Positions 1 to 12,865 of a DNA stretch of 64,000 nucleotides are shown piece after piece. The DNA comes from Psoroptes ovis (lineage: Eukaryota > Arthropoda > Arachnida > Sarcoptiformes > Psoroptidae): contig PQWQ01000017.1 in the NCBI GenBank assembly GCA_002943765.1, positions 248,001 through 312,000 of the forward strand, written 5' to 3'. Each line of letters opens with the position of its first letter. Within the stretch, counting starts at the first letter, position 1. A program made the translations under genes and the position numbers. Under the pieces are notes generated by a model. The model did no database searches and was not told where the DNA came from. It worked only from the letters and a program-made list of their open reading frames with translations.

Positions 1-61
1 ACTTGATAATCATAGCTTGTTTTACCCTTGTTTCCATACCCTTTAATTATAACCTTTTCAG

Positions 62-172
62 AATTGATCTATGAATTATTCATCGAATCGAATCGAAGCT
101 ATGTTCGACCTAGTAACACTATTATCTTGTCGGAAGACAATCAATAATTTAAATACATCAAATTATAGCCTT
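62..172 (+). CDS. Candidate upstream exon of the ZP gene
   Basis: An open frame starts at ATG 71-73 and reaches a possible GT donor at 173 in phase 0, matching the phase-0 acceptor at 226/227. An acceptor-like AG follows a pyrimidine run at 60-61. The implied intron is only 54 bp, and the added residues would place the hydrophobic stretch far from the N terminus. This is a guess about where the gene starts; the true first exon may lie outside the window. Confidence 0.25.
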
Positions 173-226
173 GTAAACTCATGTAAATCAATGAATTAAT
201 CATTTATTTATTTATTTTCAAAGCAG

Positions 227-3109
227 AAATTTGTGATCAATTCATCGTCATTGAACCAATCATCTTCACATCATCATCATCATCATCATCATCAACAATC
301 GAATTCATTGAAATTTAATTCGAAATTATCATCATCAATTCATATCTGGTCATTATCATTGATATTATCATTATCATTACCATTATTATTATCATTATTA
401 TCATTGATTCATTTCACATCATCACAAGTATCTGCCAATTCAATTGTCGGTGTTCATGTTGAACATTTTCCGAACATAAATACTAACAACCAAAACAATT
501 ATCGACTCATTGATGATCCGAAAAATTCGAATAATGAAAAATTGAATGAAATTACATCGTTCGGTACATCTTCGGTCGATATTAAACCAGGTAAGTTTCG
601 GTGATTTTCAATTATTTTTGATTATTTTCGGGTATTTACCATGATTTTCCATGATTTACGATGAAATTCACGGAATTATCTTCGGTAAAAACATCCATGA
701 CCGCGAAGTCAATGCTTTATTCGAACGGTTTTAAGACTTTTTCTTAGATTTTAAGACTTTTTTCTTTGAATTTTTGAATGACATCAAACAAACAAAGGTC
801 GACGTGAGATCAAAGATTCTAAATGAACAATGAATGGTCAATGGCAGAAACAGGATTGTTCATGTCATGTTCAATGATGTTCATGATTTACTTGTTCATA
901 TTAATGATTTACTTGTTTATTTTCATTTATAAATTCAAAGACATTCAAATTCTTTTCCCTGATTTTAATCACCTTGATTTCAATTCAAATGTCATTCATT
1001 TCATTTGAATTCAAATGATTCCTTTAATTAATTAGTATTCATTGAATTTCGGCGTTTGGAAAAATGAAAACAAACAACAACCTTAAAGAATGATGATCAT
1101 CATTAGCCTTTGACCTCGTAAATCATGAGATGATTCATTATCTGCTCATATTTACATTAGTTTTAATGATCATTTTGCAACTCGCGAATGGCCGCTGATG
1201 AACTCCAAGACATCCGAATCTGATTTAATTCAATTCGATTTAATTTGAACTTGTCAAATCATCGGAATATGTTTTGATCGGGATTAATTTGATTGATTTC
1301 ATTTTCAAATTTCAAATTCTGATTAATTAATTCTTTGATTCATTTTTATTCATTCTTTCGCACCGATTCAATTCCCAATAGATTTATTTGGTTTGATTAC
1401 CGAAGTAAATGTTGAATGTAATTCAAATACAATCAAATTATCGTTGATAGCACCACATTTGTTCAATGGTATGATTTATCCAAAAGGTTTATCAAAAAAT
1501 TCATCATGTATGCATGAATATTATGATGTAAAAGAATTTAATTATACACTGCCATTACGTGCTTGTAATACAATGTCAATGGATGTTGTAAGTACAATTT
1601 TCGATGAGAAAAATCATAATAAAATTGAATTAAATTTGATGTGATCTATTAATGTTTGTTTATTCGATTTATGATCAAATCATTTCAAAGGATGATGGAA
1701 TCGAATATTTCAATACAATAATCGTTCAACCACATCGACGACTGGTCACTAATCAAGGCCGTGGTTATCATATTCGTTGCCATTATCAAACCAAAGATAA
1801 ACGTATTACGAATGGTTATAATTTAACGTATGTTGTTTGATGATGATGATGATTAATACGATTAATTTTGATTTGATTTTATCTTCAAATTTTTATTGCA
1901 TTACATTGAAATCAATTCAAAAATTAGATTATCACCCGATATCAATGGCAGTAACGATACACAATCATTGTATGGACAAGCACCCGTTCCGACATCATCG
2001 ATGAAAATCTATCATCAAGGTTCACAAAAAGAATTGATTGCTGATAATGTCAAAATTGGTGATCGTCTTACGCTTCAAATTTCGATTGAAAAACAAAATA
2101 TTTATGGTATGAAAATTACCAATTGTTTAGTACGTGATGGCCTCAATTGGGGTGAACAACCTTTGATCAATGATGAAGGGTTTGTATTTGCTCATTTCTC
2201 ATTTGGTTTATGTGAAGAAATTCTTTGATTAACATTTAACCTTTCTTTAATCTTAATTCTTAATTTCAACATAAAGATGTCCAGTTGATAAAGAAATAAT
2301 GGGACAATTTGATTATACAAACAATTTAACGTTGGCAACAGTATCATTTCATGCACATAAATTTCCATACACTAGTTCAGTTTATTATCAATGTAATGTT
2401 CGTTTATGTCTTAAAGATGAATCAGATGGATGTTTTGATACGGTATGTGTCCATTAAATGTTTGCTCGAAAATTGATTTTAATTCTGTTTTGTTTTGATT
2501 CTGTTTATTTGATTCGTTTCGAATCATTTCATCTGATCCTAATTCGAAACCAACGAAAAACAGCCACCAAGATGTGATGAAAATGGCCGAAATTATCGCC
2601 ATTTACCTAATAACAATCGACGAAGACGTGATACATATGATGCAATCGTAATACCAGATGTGAATAATCAACAATATTTAGCCATGGCTCAACGAATGAT
2701 GCATCAAACAAATAAAATGGATAAAGATTTAAGTATGGAAGTATATTCTGGTCTGTATGTGGATGAAAATGAAAACAATACACCAGAATTGGATGATGAA
2801 ATTAGTGATAATGATCTATCATCATCAACAACCAATCGTAATAATCGAAAAAAATTTAATGATCCAAATGAATTTTGTATTTCGATGAGAAAATTTGCCA
2901 TCGGTGTAGCCATTGCAAGCTTGCTACTCATGTTGGCCGTATTATTGTTGATCATTTGCATTCTACAACGACGTAAACGAAGACATCATTACAATCAATC
3001 GGCAAGTGGCCATCAGCGGCTTTATTCATCACCCGCAGGATCGACTATCGAATCGGCTGGATCAGTGTATTCGGGTCCATATACGAATCGTGGTTACATA
3101 CGTGATTGA
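227..3109 (+). CDS. ZP-domain single-pass membrane protein (cuticle/apical-matrix type), 5' end unresolved
   Basis: Six exons join in one frame: 227-590, 1382-1587, 1691-1827, 1928-2179, 2277-2442 and 2564-3109 (1671 nt with stop, 556 residues from the first exon). All introns are GT-AG (791, 103, 100, 97, 121 bp). The first exon encodes a His run (about 269-293) and a hydrophobic Leu/Ser stretch (about 340-420) that could be a signal or signal-anchor. From 1382 follows a ZP module: four Cys in the N half (VEC, SSC, RAC, IRC) and six in the C half (TNC, GCP, YQC, RLC, DGC, PRC). A tetrabasic RRRR furin-type site lies near 2625-2636, then a membrane helix at about 2890-2964 and a short basic tail. 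This order (ZP, furin site, TM) is that of arthropod ZP proteins that organise apical extracellular matrix and cuticle. No ATG lies in frame in the first exon, so the start must be upstream. A candidate exon at 62-172 with ATG at 71 would join in phase through a 54-bp intron; this is weak. Confidence 0.85.
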
Positions 3110-3360
3110 TGTGAAACGAAATGAAAGATTTCGAATCAATGAATTCGAAGAATCCAAAATTCACCAGTCAAGACTATTCATCTTGAGCAAATCAACACAA
3201 TTTACCCTTGATAGGCAGCTTATTTCTATTTTTAAAATTCGGATTAATTCAAATCTCTTTTTTTTCGAATGTAATATATACGGATGATTTTCAATTAATT
3301 TAAATTTCAATTATTTCAAAATGGGCAAAATTCAAACATTTTAGATATTTATGACCGAAA

Positions 3361-3382
3361 AATAAAGGATTATTTTTTTATT
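3361..3382. promoter_or_regulatory. Facing polyadenylation signals of two convergent genes
   Basis: AATAAA on the + strand (3361-3366) lies 252 nt after the ZP stop codon. AATAAA on the minus strand (3382-3377) lies 56 nt after the stop of the minus-strand VWC gene. Because each signal precedes cleavage by some 10-30 nt, the two mature 3' ends should overlap by a few tens of bases. Confidence 0.6.
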
Positions 3383-3437
3383 CAAAGAAATCAATGAATT
3401 TTCAATTGAATCAATGAGAATGTTCGAGATGATAAAT

Positions 3438-5027
3438 CTATGTACAATCATTGCTATTATTATCACTCACACAGGTCATCATTGGTGGAATTTTACATGA
3501 ACAACGGGCACATGATATTTGATTCACGGTTGAATTTTTGGCAATCAAAATCGTATCACCTAAACGATATGGTTTATGTTGATCGTGATCGCGATCATTT
3601 TGGTCAGGGAACCAACAATGATATTTAGATTTGGCCATCGGTTCAGTTTGATCATTTAAATAATCAAAATTTTGAAAATATTTTCGATAATAATATTCAT
3701 TGTTATTATCGTAATCGTTGTTGCTATTCGTTGATATGATTGTAATGTTATTTTGCATTGGACAAACAAAATCAATTGGACAACAAAGATCATTTTGATA
3801 GATTGGTAAACAATTTTGTTGATAATAATTATCGATTAAACATTGTTGATCAATACATGACTCGTTGGATGATTCGGGATCGAATTCATTCCAATGTTCA
3901 TTACAAACACAACGTTTACAATGATTTTCATACAAATAAATTTGTTCACCATAACGATATGTTCGATTTTGATAGCGACATTGTTTCAGCCGTACATCAT
4001 CCCATTTTAATTTATCGGGACATAGCTCAATACCACAACATCGATCATGTGAATAAGCAAAATAACAAGATGAATTTGTTGGCCGTACGCCGAATGCTAA
4101 TTCAGGACAATCAATGATTTTCGAACAATCAATTCGGGATTTTGTCGAATGATAATAATCACGTCTACAACGGCAAACACTACACGGTTGATTCGGTATC
4201 GGTATTGTTTCACCAATTTGATATCGTTGACGATTATTTAATCGGCAATAATTTTGATCATTTCTCAATGATTTACCGCCATCATTAATGTTATCGATAT
4301 CTTTCGGTTTGAACACTGTACGTGAGTTGAGACATAAAACAAAGACAAATCGAATGTAAGGATTAAAAAATCGAATTACGAATCATCATCATCAACACTT
4401 ACGATCATCAGGACAATTGAAACGTTTAACACAATTACAATCACGGCTAAATATTGAATTACAATTTTTGTAATAATAATGTTGAAGATAATGTTTCGGT
4501 ATACATTCCAATTGGCAATCACGTTTCGTTAATACATAATCATTATCATTAATTTTAATTCTAGGCCTCCTGGTGGTTGTGGTCGTGGTGGTAGTCGATG
4601 TTGTTGTTGTCGTCGTTGTAGTTGATGGTGTTGTCGATGGTCTCATTGATCTCCTTGTCGATGATCGTCGACGATAATCATAATATTCCCATTCCATTTC
4701 ATTGTTATTATCGTTGTTATTGTTCGGGTAATAACTACCACTTCGAAAATCATAACGATAACGATTCGAATGATGTATCGATTCTCGATTATTTGTTTTG
4801 AAATTTTTTAAATTTTCATGATCATCATCATCATTCGATGATTTAGTCGATTTAATCACATCAATACCGAATGATGCCAGATTCAATTTCTTCGGTATCG
4901 TTCGAATGATTTGTTGATCAAGATTTTGTTGTCGAAGATCACGATTATCATTGATCGACGATGATCTTTGACCATGCACCAATGCATCAATGGTCACTGC
5001 CAGTATGATCAGCGATATTCGAAACAT
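3438..5027 (-). CDS. Secreted VWC-repeat protein, paralogue 2 (500 aa)
   Basis: Two exons, complement(join(3438..4315,4403..5027)), 1503 nt with stop; the 87-bp GT-AG intron joins in phase 1. Exon 1 opens with a signal peptide (MFRISLIILAVTIDALVHG), then an acidic/Asn-rich stretch, a Thr run of about 20 residues and a first Cys cluster (CQLEC, CNCV, FNC). Exon 2 carries three modules, each with a Cys-x-x-Cys-x-Cys core (CSVCRC, CKRCVC, CARCSC) preceded by an aromatic-x-x-Gly-(Asp/Glu) turn such as YQIGE and YRLGD. Module ends read CCGIELC and CCPIDFVC. This is the spacing of von Willebrand factor C domains, known from extracellular BMP-binding and matrix proteins; which role applies here is unknown. 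The neighbour at 6224-7680 shares the same order of modules. A perfect-looking donor (GTGAGT) near the C terminus could extend the gene differently, but the paralogue ends at the same place. Confidence 0.82.
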
Positions 5028-6223
5028 AATTTTACACTGAGTATGGTTGAAAATCTTCAGAAAATCACTGAAAATCTTCAGAAAAACAAATCAAAATCGT
5101 GATTTCACTGCCAAATGTACTGGAAATCAACACCTTTGAATGGGAAATTTTGTTTTTATATGAAATTCTTTCTTCGTTAAGAGATTGAAAGTGGAAAATG
5201 ATTAAAATGAAATTTCAATATGAATCATACATTCATCATTTATTTAAGCTGATTTGTTTTGTTTTGATTATGATTATAAATATGAATATTCAATTAGAAG
5301 AATCTTAATACATGGAACACATTCAAATGTATATGTCCACAATGCATCCAATTCAAACGATGATGAGTGGCATACATCTGAATGAAGTGTTTGGAGGAAA
5401 AAAAACCAGATTTAAATCATTTTTTGAAGCAGCTTCGGATGCTTGAAGGCATAAACAAAATTCGTATTAGTGAACATCAATGATGGACAGCGTATTCAAG
5501 TATTAATAATGATTTCATCAAAATTAAGCAATAATTACCAGTTTAATTATGATGATGATGATGGTCATGATGGCGATGATGATTATCAAATATTATTAAA
5601 ATGAATCAATATGAATTTCATTGTTTTTTTTATGATCACCATTCATTGGGATGGACATCGTTGAACATTGTTCACTGTATTAGCTGTTTCGAGCAAAATT
5701 CATTGATTATGGAAGCTTGGCTTAATTAAAAAAAAAATATTCGTCCTTCAATGATTGTATTAATGATTGATTAATTTCAATTAATTAATTAATTGAAATT
5801 AATTAAAAATAATTAATTAAGTGATTATCTGAATGATTTTTAATTAATATTTTAATTATTTTTCAGTTAATAATACTATCGTTTTTCGAATGGTTTTTTG
5901 ATTTTCTTGAGCAAAAAATTTGTGTGTTCATTGTAATTGTATGGATGGAGGTGGGTGTGTTTGTCGTGAAAGTTTGTATGCGTGTTGTGTTGTTGTGTTC
6001 TAATCAATCATTTTTGACTGTTCATGTTGATTATGTTGTGTTATTTACAGCTTGTGTAAATGGCTATGGTTAATTAAATATTCGAAATTATTCAATTAAT
6101 TAATGAGACATTTGAGCCATTAAATGAAGAAAAATATGAATTAAATATGAGTAAATATGATCAATGATTATGATTAGGGTTAGGTGGTGTTGGTTAGAGG
6201 GTTGTTCAAAGGGTATACGCTTG
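5028..6223. other. Intergenic spacer between the two VWC genes
   Basis: AT-rich, with TTAATTAA-type repeats (about 5765-5825), short ATG/GAT triplet runs (about 5550-5585) and GT-rich stretches (5950-6000). It must hold the promoter of the gene starting at 5027 and the 3' UTR of the gene ending at 6224. I see no clear TATA box or other gene. Confidence 0.5.
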
Positions 6224-7680
6224 TCATATCGTTAGCGATTGTTGTTGCTGTTGACAATTTTTACGCTTGATACATGTGAATTCGGGTGGTACCCGGCATT
6301 CACAATCAACACAATTGGCTGCTTCATGCCTGGATTGATAGATACGTGAGCCAACTGGATATTTTCTACCTTCAAAATGACACATTTTCGAGCCGAAATC
6401 GACGCCACGTACACGTATGGTCATTTGTCGGGTTCGTGCTGTTTTGATTGATCATTTGGATTCGATTTAAATTAAACACGTTTCAAAGAAAGGAATCAAA
6501 AATACTTACGACAAACAAAATCAATGGGGCAACATTTATCGGTATCATATACTGGTATACAACCACGACGAAATCTTGGATCGAGATCTAATATACATGA
6601 TTTTCTACGACATGAAATCGGATCCGATGATAATATCGATGGTAATTGGCGGCGAAAATCTAGCGAATCCGTGGCCATCAATGAATTGTTCCAATTTTCG
6701 GTGCATAAACATTGCATACATGCAATAGTTTCGGTTAATCGATTCTGGATGATCGTATTTTCTTCATTCGAATCATCTGGATCATCTGAATGATCTGAAT
6801 GACCATCGATTCCACCATCACCATTCGGCTTCAAAATGTCGGCTAATTGAATTTTTTCACCAATCTGATATTGTTTACCTGAATATTGACATGTTTTACG
6901 TTGCATCAACGTACGACCCGTACGCATATTCATCGGTATACATTCTTGCCGTGGACAACATTGATCATGTTGATAATAATCATAACAATACAACGACATT
7001 GACAGTGATTCTGGTTCGTTGTTATTGTTCGATTGCTGTAACATTGGACGACGTCGATATCGTTGTATTGATTTCGGGCTGATCATCATATTCAATGGGG
7101 TAAAATAACCATTGAATTGATTTAATTTCTTTCCACGATGTTCAGGTGGTTTTGGACATTCAATTTTACTTGGACAATCAACATTAACTGAACCATCGGC
7201 CATAAATGAACAAACACAAATACGACATGCATTTTTTGTTGGAACAATATCACCGATACGATATCGGGTACCATTATAATGGCAATGATTATAATAATCA
7301 AATTCCATTTCAAATGATCGACCACGTATATCTAAATCATTTAGATTTTCATGTTCATGATCATGATCATGATCAGCACCAAATTCACTGTGACGTTTCA
7401 ATTTACCATCATCATTATCATCAAAATAATCACTACAATCGTATCGTGATGGACATTTACAGCGGCCCAAATAAATTGGACGACATTTACGTACACGATA
7501 ATGTTCAATAAGACGTTCATCTAAACACTCGGGGCAAATATGTTGATTAACTGAACGATGTGGATGAGTATGGCCATGTATACTTTGACAATTGATCATC
7601 AATGATAATTGATCAATTATTATCATCAACAACAACAAAATGAATATCATTGATGAATCAGGTAATTTAATCATCATCAT
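6224..7680 (-). CDS. Secreted VWC-repeat protein, paralogue 1 (461 aa)
   Basis: Two exons, complement(join(6224..6438,6510..7680)), 1386 nt with stop; the intron is 71 bp, GT-AG, and in the same phase (1) as the intron of its neighbour. The chosen start is the ATG at 7680; the open frame extends a little further but only without an ATG. Residues 1 to about 32 form a signal peptide (Ile/Leu/Met-rich, ending near MINCQ). Then come a Cys cluster (CPEC, CKCPSRYDC) and VWC-like modules with cores CRICVC, CMQCLC and CVDCEC. Module ends read CCPRQEC and CCPIDFVC, the latter identical in the paralogue. His/Asp runs (HDHDHEHE) fill the linkers. The last exon encodes one module and ends in a Gln run. 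Similarity in module order, intron phase and position shows tandem duplication; the linkers have diverged beyond easy alignment. Function is inferred only to the level of secreted or extracellular-matrix protein. Confidence 0.82.
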
Positions 7681-9759
7681 TTCGATGTCTTTTTGATTTC
7701 GAAAATTCACGAATTAATTGAAATTAAATGATTGTTGATTCAAACAAACACAAACAAAGATAAATACAAAACAATGGTCAAATCACGTTTGGACAATTTT
7801 CGAAAAATGATCATTTTGGCCATCGAAAACTTTGACAGTCGAAGCAGAAGCTTCTGCAAATGATGAAAAAACCCACCTTTAACTTGAGAAAACAAAATAA
7901 TCAAAGATGCTTCATGAAGAAATTCGAGAAAATCACAAGATAATAAAAATAATTCAACAATTTGAACGATTCGAACGATTCGAAGACACACAAACACAGC
8001 AAACACAAATCACAGACCGCCCATGGTAAACCTTGAATAAAGATGATGATCAACATGATGTTGATGCTGCTGATGCTGTTGTTGATGCTGATGCTGAACA
8101 TGATGATGATCAACATAATCATCAACAACCAACCAAAAACATTCGAAGAAGAAATTTGAGAAAAATTTTCCATTGTTTAATCTTGTGTTTGTAAACATAC
8201 ACTGATGATGATGATGATGATGATCATCATCGAATTGTTTGTGTATTTAGTCATCATCATTTCTTGCCATTTATTCAATGTATGAATTCGAATACGTTTA
8301 ATGTCCATCAAATATTTTTGATTTCTGCCATAAACTTTCAATTATTCGATGGGGGGGAATTAGTTTGATGATGACCACAAGTAATCATTGATTCTTTGAT
8401 GATCACACATCACCAGCGTGCATACCATCCAATACCATTGGAATGATGACGACCACCTGATGTTTAATGCTAGATCACTATGATGGTATCGTTTGAAATA
8501 ACATCGAAATCGATCGATTTTTGATTTTTAAATACTTGAATGAAATATATTGCATCCATGATATGAAATTTAAGATCTTTGATTTCGATTGAATGGCCAG
8601 AATACTTGTCAAAATAATTCAAAACTTGTCATATTACAATCGATCGATCGATTATGATTCAAATTATTATCCGATTAAATCGATGGCCAATGACCAAATA
8701 ATTGATTCAGATTTACTATTTTGAATTTTGGAAAAAATAATAAATTCATTTCCCGGTTCAAAATTTGAAATCAAAAAGGTTAATTCATTCAAATAATTTT
8801 GTCCATATTTCAACCATAGACTTTGATATAAAAACACTTGACAACTCGAAGCCTATTTTTGAAGCCGGAATCAATTTAATTTCAATTAAATTGAATATTC
8901 TTGGAGCATTGAATGTGAACACAGAAGCATATTACTGACGTCACCAGTCAATTCACAACATTCAAGATTCACAATTCAATTTCAAATTAATTTTAATTTG
9001 AAATTTTTCGGAAAAAATTCCTGAATTTCACTGTGAAAACACTTTGATTGTCAAAATTATTAATATTTTAATATTAATATTAATTTCATTTTTTTCATTT
9101 CCAAATTTAACAAAAAGAAAATTGAATTTTTTCAATTCAATTCAATTATTATTATGGAATTGTTCAATTTGAAATAATTCAAATATTATTGTTCAATTTG
9201 AAATAATTCAAATATTATTGTTCAATTTGAAATTGATAATATCAATCGATGATAACCTTATGTAATATTGTTGAATTGAATGGATTCAAATGACAAAATT
9301 TTCTCGATTTCAATTCGATTCTTGAATATTTCACTGAATTTCTTTGAATTTCGAAAATATCTTTGAATATTTCTCTGAATATCTGTGAATTTCATGAATT
9401 TTTCGCAATATTTTCATGAATTTCTTTGAATTTCTCATGAATTCGAACCATATATTTCTTATCAAAATACAATAAATACAATGCCATTGTACCAATGTCA
9501 TTTTATCATTGTACAATTGTCAATGTACCATTGTCAATCCCATTGTCATTGTCATTGTCATTTGAATTGTAGTTCTGTTTGTTTGAATGTTAGTGTTTAA
9601 ATGTTGGTGTGTTTAAATGATGATAATGATAATGATGAAATTTCAAATAATGATAAAGAGAATCGAATGAAATTAATATGGAACATTAATTTTTCATTTA
9701 AGATATATATGAATACAAAGATGACATATTCAAACGTCATCTCATTCTTTGAAGAATAT
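7681..9759. other. Upstream region of VWC paralogue 1, no gene seen
   Basis: Holds GAT/CAT trinucleotide runs (8041-8230), palindromic ATCGATCGATCG at about 8638-8652, AT-rich filler and a short tandem array (separate entry). Open frames here are low-complexity and lack start or splice context. The VWC promoter should lie within the first few hundred bases. Confidence 0.4.
9160..9234. repeat. 29-bp tandem repeat, about 2.6 units
   Basis: Units start at 9160, 9189 and 9218, the last one partial. Each unit begins TTGTTCAATTTGAAATAATT and is itself partly palindromic (TTGAAATAATTCAA). The two full units are identical by eye. Confidence 0.8.
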
Positions 9760-9780
9760 TCAGTTGAATCCTATTCTTAA

Positions 9781-9954
9781 GAATAATTCACCAGAAGCAT
9801 CGAAAACATCTTGAAATGTTCGAGTTTTCAAAATATGTTTAGGGAACATGCTGAGCATCTTGGCTGGTGGTGTTGGCGGTGGTTCGGCCGCAGTTGCTGA
9901 AGATTTGGGTGAGTTATAAAGGGTTGAATGATGGTTACGATGTCGATGACACAC
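9781..9954 (-). CDS. Possible coding exon (low confidence)
   Basis: An unusually GC-rich stretch in an AT-rich region, open on the minus strand. The conceptual peptide runs from Ser/Ala/Pro-rich (AAEPPPTPPAK) into a mixed segment (MLSMFPKHILKTRTFQDVF) that does not look like simple repeat. An acceptor-like ATAG lies at its 5' side and a GTGAAT donor candidate near 9796. I do not recognise the protein and cannot link it to another exon. Confidence 0.25.
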
Positions 9955-12070
9955 CTATAGCCTGGAAACATGATGCTCGATTATGGATATTGGATTGAAT
10001 TCAATTCCGATCAATCGAAATCAATCGTCATTCATTTGCCATTATCATTACAATCAAGCAATCAATGTACACGGGATCAAAAATACTTTGATTTGACATT
10101 TAATGAATGATCATTAGGTGCAAACACACACACAAACACAAACACTAACCAATACGTTCATTTATACGTTAATATGTGTGTCATTATGATCATCATTCAA
10201 TAATGATGATGATGATGATATCAATTGTTAATTGTTTCAAACAATAACAATTACAATTATAATTATAATAATCATTAGGACATACACACACATACAAACA
10301 ATCGTTAATAGGATACAATAATCATTATTATCATTGAAATAATATACCCGAATACTATCATCTCATCATGTAACATTGTATCATTTTTTCGGATGAAACG
10401 AGCGAAACAAACGACCGTATTAGACAATGATCAAGCAACGACAAACCAAACAAACATTGATTTTAGCTAAAAATGATCTCAAATTACTACGAATTCAAAG
10501 AATAATTTAAACAACCAACAATAATTGAAGATATGATGGTAATATATGATGAGCACATTCAAATGATAATGGTGTCAGTCAAGTCCTAGTTATGATTATG
10601 ATGATTATTATGATCAAAATAACGATTGTAACAATGATGATAATGGCAAATAACATCGAAGATAATGATGATAATTTAATATTTTAATGATATGTTTGAA
10701 TATTTTTTTTTTGAATTTTTTTTTTGTATTTTGGACTTTGAATCTTTGGAATCTTTGAAATTCTTTGAAAATCTTCAGTAAAATCTTCGAAGTCTTTCGA
10801 AACTCTTCGAAATTTCTTGAGACTTCTTTAAAGACTCTCTTTGAATATATTTTACGTAAATCTTCTGAATTCTATCTTTGGATTTTATTTGGATAGCATC
10901 GAATTACTGTTCTGTCTATATTTCTGTTCATGATTATGATGGTATTGAATCAAATCTTTGAATCAATGAATCATTAGAGTTCTTGGAATATTTGATTTCT
11001 TTGGACATGGAAATTTCGTATTTTTTGGGCAAAAGATTTTCTTTTGGATTTTCTTTGTTTCAAAAACTTTTTTTTTTTGACAATTTAAGTATCAAATTAC
11101 CAACTAAAGTCTTCTGATTCATTCATTCGATCAATGAATTTGAATGAAACAAAGATTTTGTTTCATTTCGCTTTCGCAAATCTTTCGATGTGGATTCATT
11201 CAAGACAAAGTAACTAAATGAATGAATAAATGGTCATAAGAAATGGTCATAATGAAAATGTACCGTATTTCCTGAGATATTTCAAAAGAAATATATCAAA
11301 AGACAGGTATTACACAAACACAATGTAAACACTTAAGAATCCATAGAATTTTTCAATGATTTTCGCTTAATGATGATGATGATGATGACCGAAATTCAGT
11401 TTGAAGTCCAAACAATCTGTCCATGAAACTTTCCATGCGGAAAAATCATTTGAAATTTCGGTACACAAAAAATATCGAAAATGAATTCAAAAATAAATGA
11501 ATGAATGAATGAATAAACATTTCCGATTAAATCACATGTCATTCGGATTCTAATTATTCAAAATCCAGAATTCTTTGAATAATTTTTCTTTACTTTTTTG
11601 GTTCTTAGGAATAATTTCCAAGGAAATATTCATCGAGAATAACATGATCTATTCAAATGTAAATCAAATAAATGAATGAATATGATCAAAGAATTGAATG
11701 GAATTGAATGAATAAATCATTGAAATTACGTACCCGAAGCACCAGCACCAGAATCAGAATCGAATGATAATGATCAGTACCAAAAAGAATACTAGAATTT
11801 CGGGAACTTTTTTTGAACAACAAGTTCAAAATCAAATGAATTATGCATATAATTATATAATGATTGGAAAATAATTGGAAATGATTTGAAAATTTGATTT
11901 CATTGATTGATGTTGTTTTTACTTGACAATCAAAAGGAATCAAAGGGTTTCATTGTTATTATCGTTTGGATCTCGAATGATTTATGCTTGTTTTCGTTTC
12001 ATTCAAAAAACAATGCTTGATGCTTTGATTTCGAATGACTTTGATTTGAAATAATTTGATTTAAATCATG
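9955..12070. other. Gene-free AT-rich stretch
   Basis: Contains CA/ACAA and GAT microsatellites (10117-10150, 10203-10222), a run of TTGAAAT/TCTTTGAA-like repeats (10730-10900), and GAAT/AATG tracts. No open frame with believable codon content or splice context was seen. Confidence 0.4.
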
Positions 12071-12382
12071 TCAATTTGAACAAACAAACACAAATTTTGA
12101 CAATTCGTATTCATCTTTGAGCAAAACAAAAACTTTTGATGAATCTTTTTCACCCACTACCACCACCACCAACACTACCATCAATTGTTTTATCATCATC
12201 AATCGTACACAATTGTGATTGCACCATTGTTGGGCCATCCATCCATCCAATGTCTCATCAAATATCTTCAAATATTCGCATCGAATATCATCATTGTGGG
12301 CCTCAATTTTGTCACCGAAAATCTTGATTCTTTGAAATTTTCTTAGAGTTTGAATCGTCATAAACTCTTTGACTGTGAGCAT
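12071..12382 (-). CDS. Possible exon after a strong splice acceptor
   Basis: On the minus strand, a pyrimidine-rich tract followed by TTTTTTGCAG ends at 12383, directly before an ATG at 12382. The frame stays open for 103 codons. The first 60 residues look protein-like (KEFMTIQTLRKFQRIKIF, then an acidic segment); the rest is Val-rich low complexity from a GTG/GTT run. No family is recognised. It could be an exon of an unannotated gene or a non-coding transcript. Confidence 0.3.
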   Translation of the reverse strand: MLTVKEFMTIQTLRKFQRIKIFGDKIEAHNDDIRCEYLKIFDETLDGWMAQQWCNHNCVRLMMIKQLMVVLVVVVVGEKDSSKVFVLLKDEYELSKFVFVCSN

Positions 12383-12865
12383 CTGCAAAAAATAAAGAAA
12401 AGGCAACAAATTATTACAGTGTATTAGCAGAGAATTTCGTAGAAAATACCCTATGAAATTTCAAATTGAATCATCACAAAAATGTGTTTGTTTGCTTGAA
12501 ATGAATGAAATCCGATTATTTCGAGAATTATTTTTCTTTCAAGTCAATAATACACAATTGACTGGATGATATGATGAAATGATGAAATCGGAATCGTTGA
12601 AATTTTTCCATTGAAATTCAATCGAATGAATCACAGTGAATATCAATGGAAATCCAAAATGGAAAATCCAAAATGAAAGTTTATTCCAATTTTTACTCGA
12701 TTTCGATTCATTCTGGTCTATTTTCGGTTCATATTTATGATTATTTCTTTCTTTATTTCAAAATAATTTGTTTTCATTTCTTTCAGTATTCGGTTCGGTG
12801 AATAATGGTGAGATGAATTTTTCGAATTTTGAAAGGATGAATAAATTCGTTGTGTGGTAAATATT

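Noticed and set aside
7740..8198. Overlapping minus-strand frames rich in Ile/Phe or His
   Set aside because: Products of GAT/CAT triplet runs with poor composition, no splice context, and no likeness to the adjacent VWC gene.
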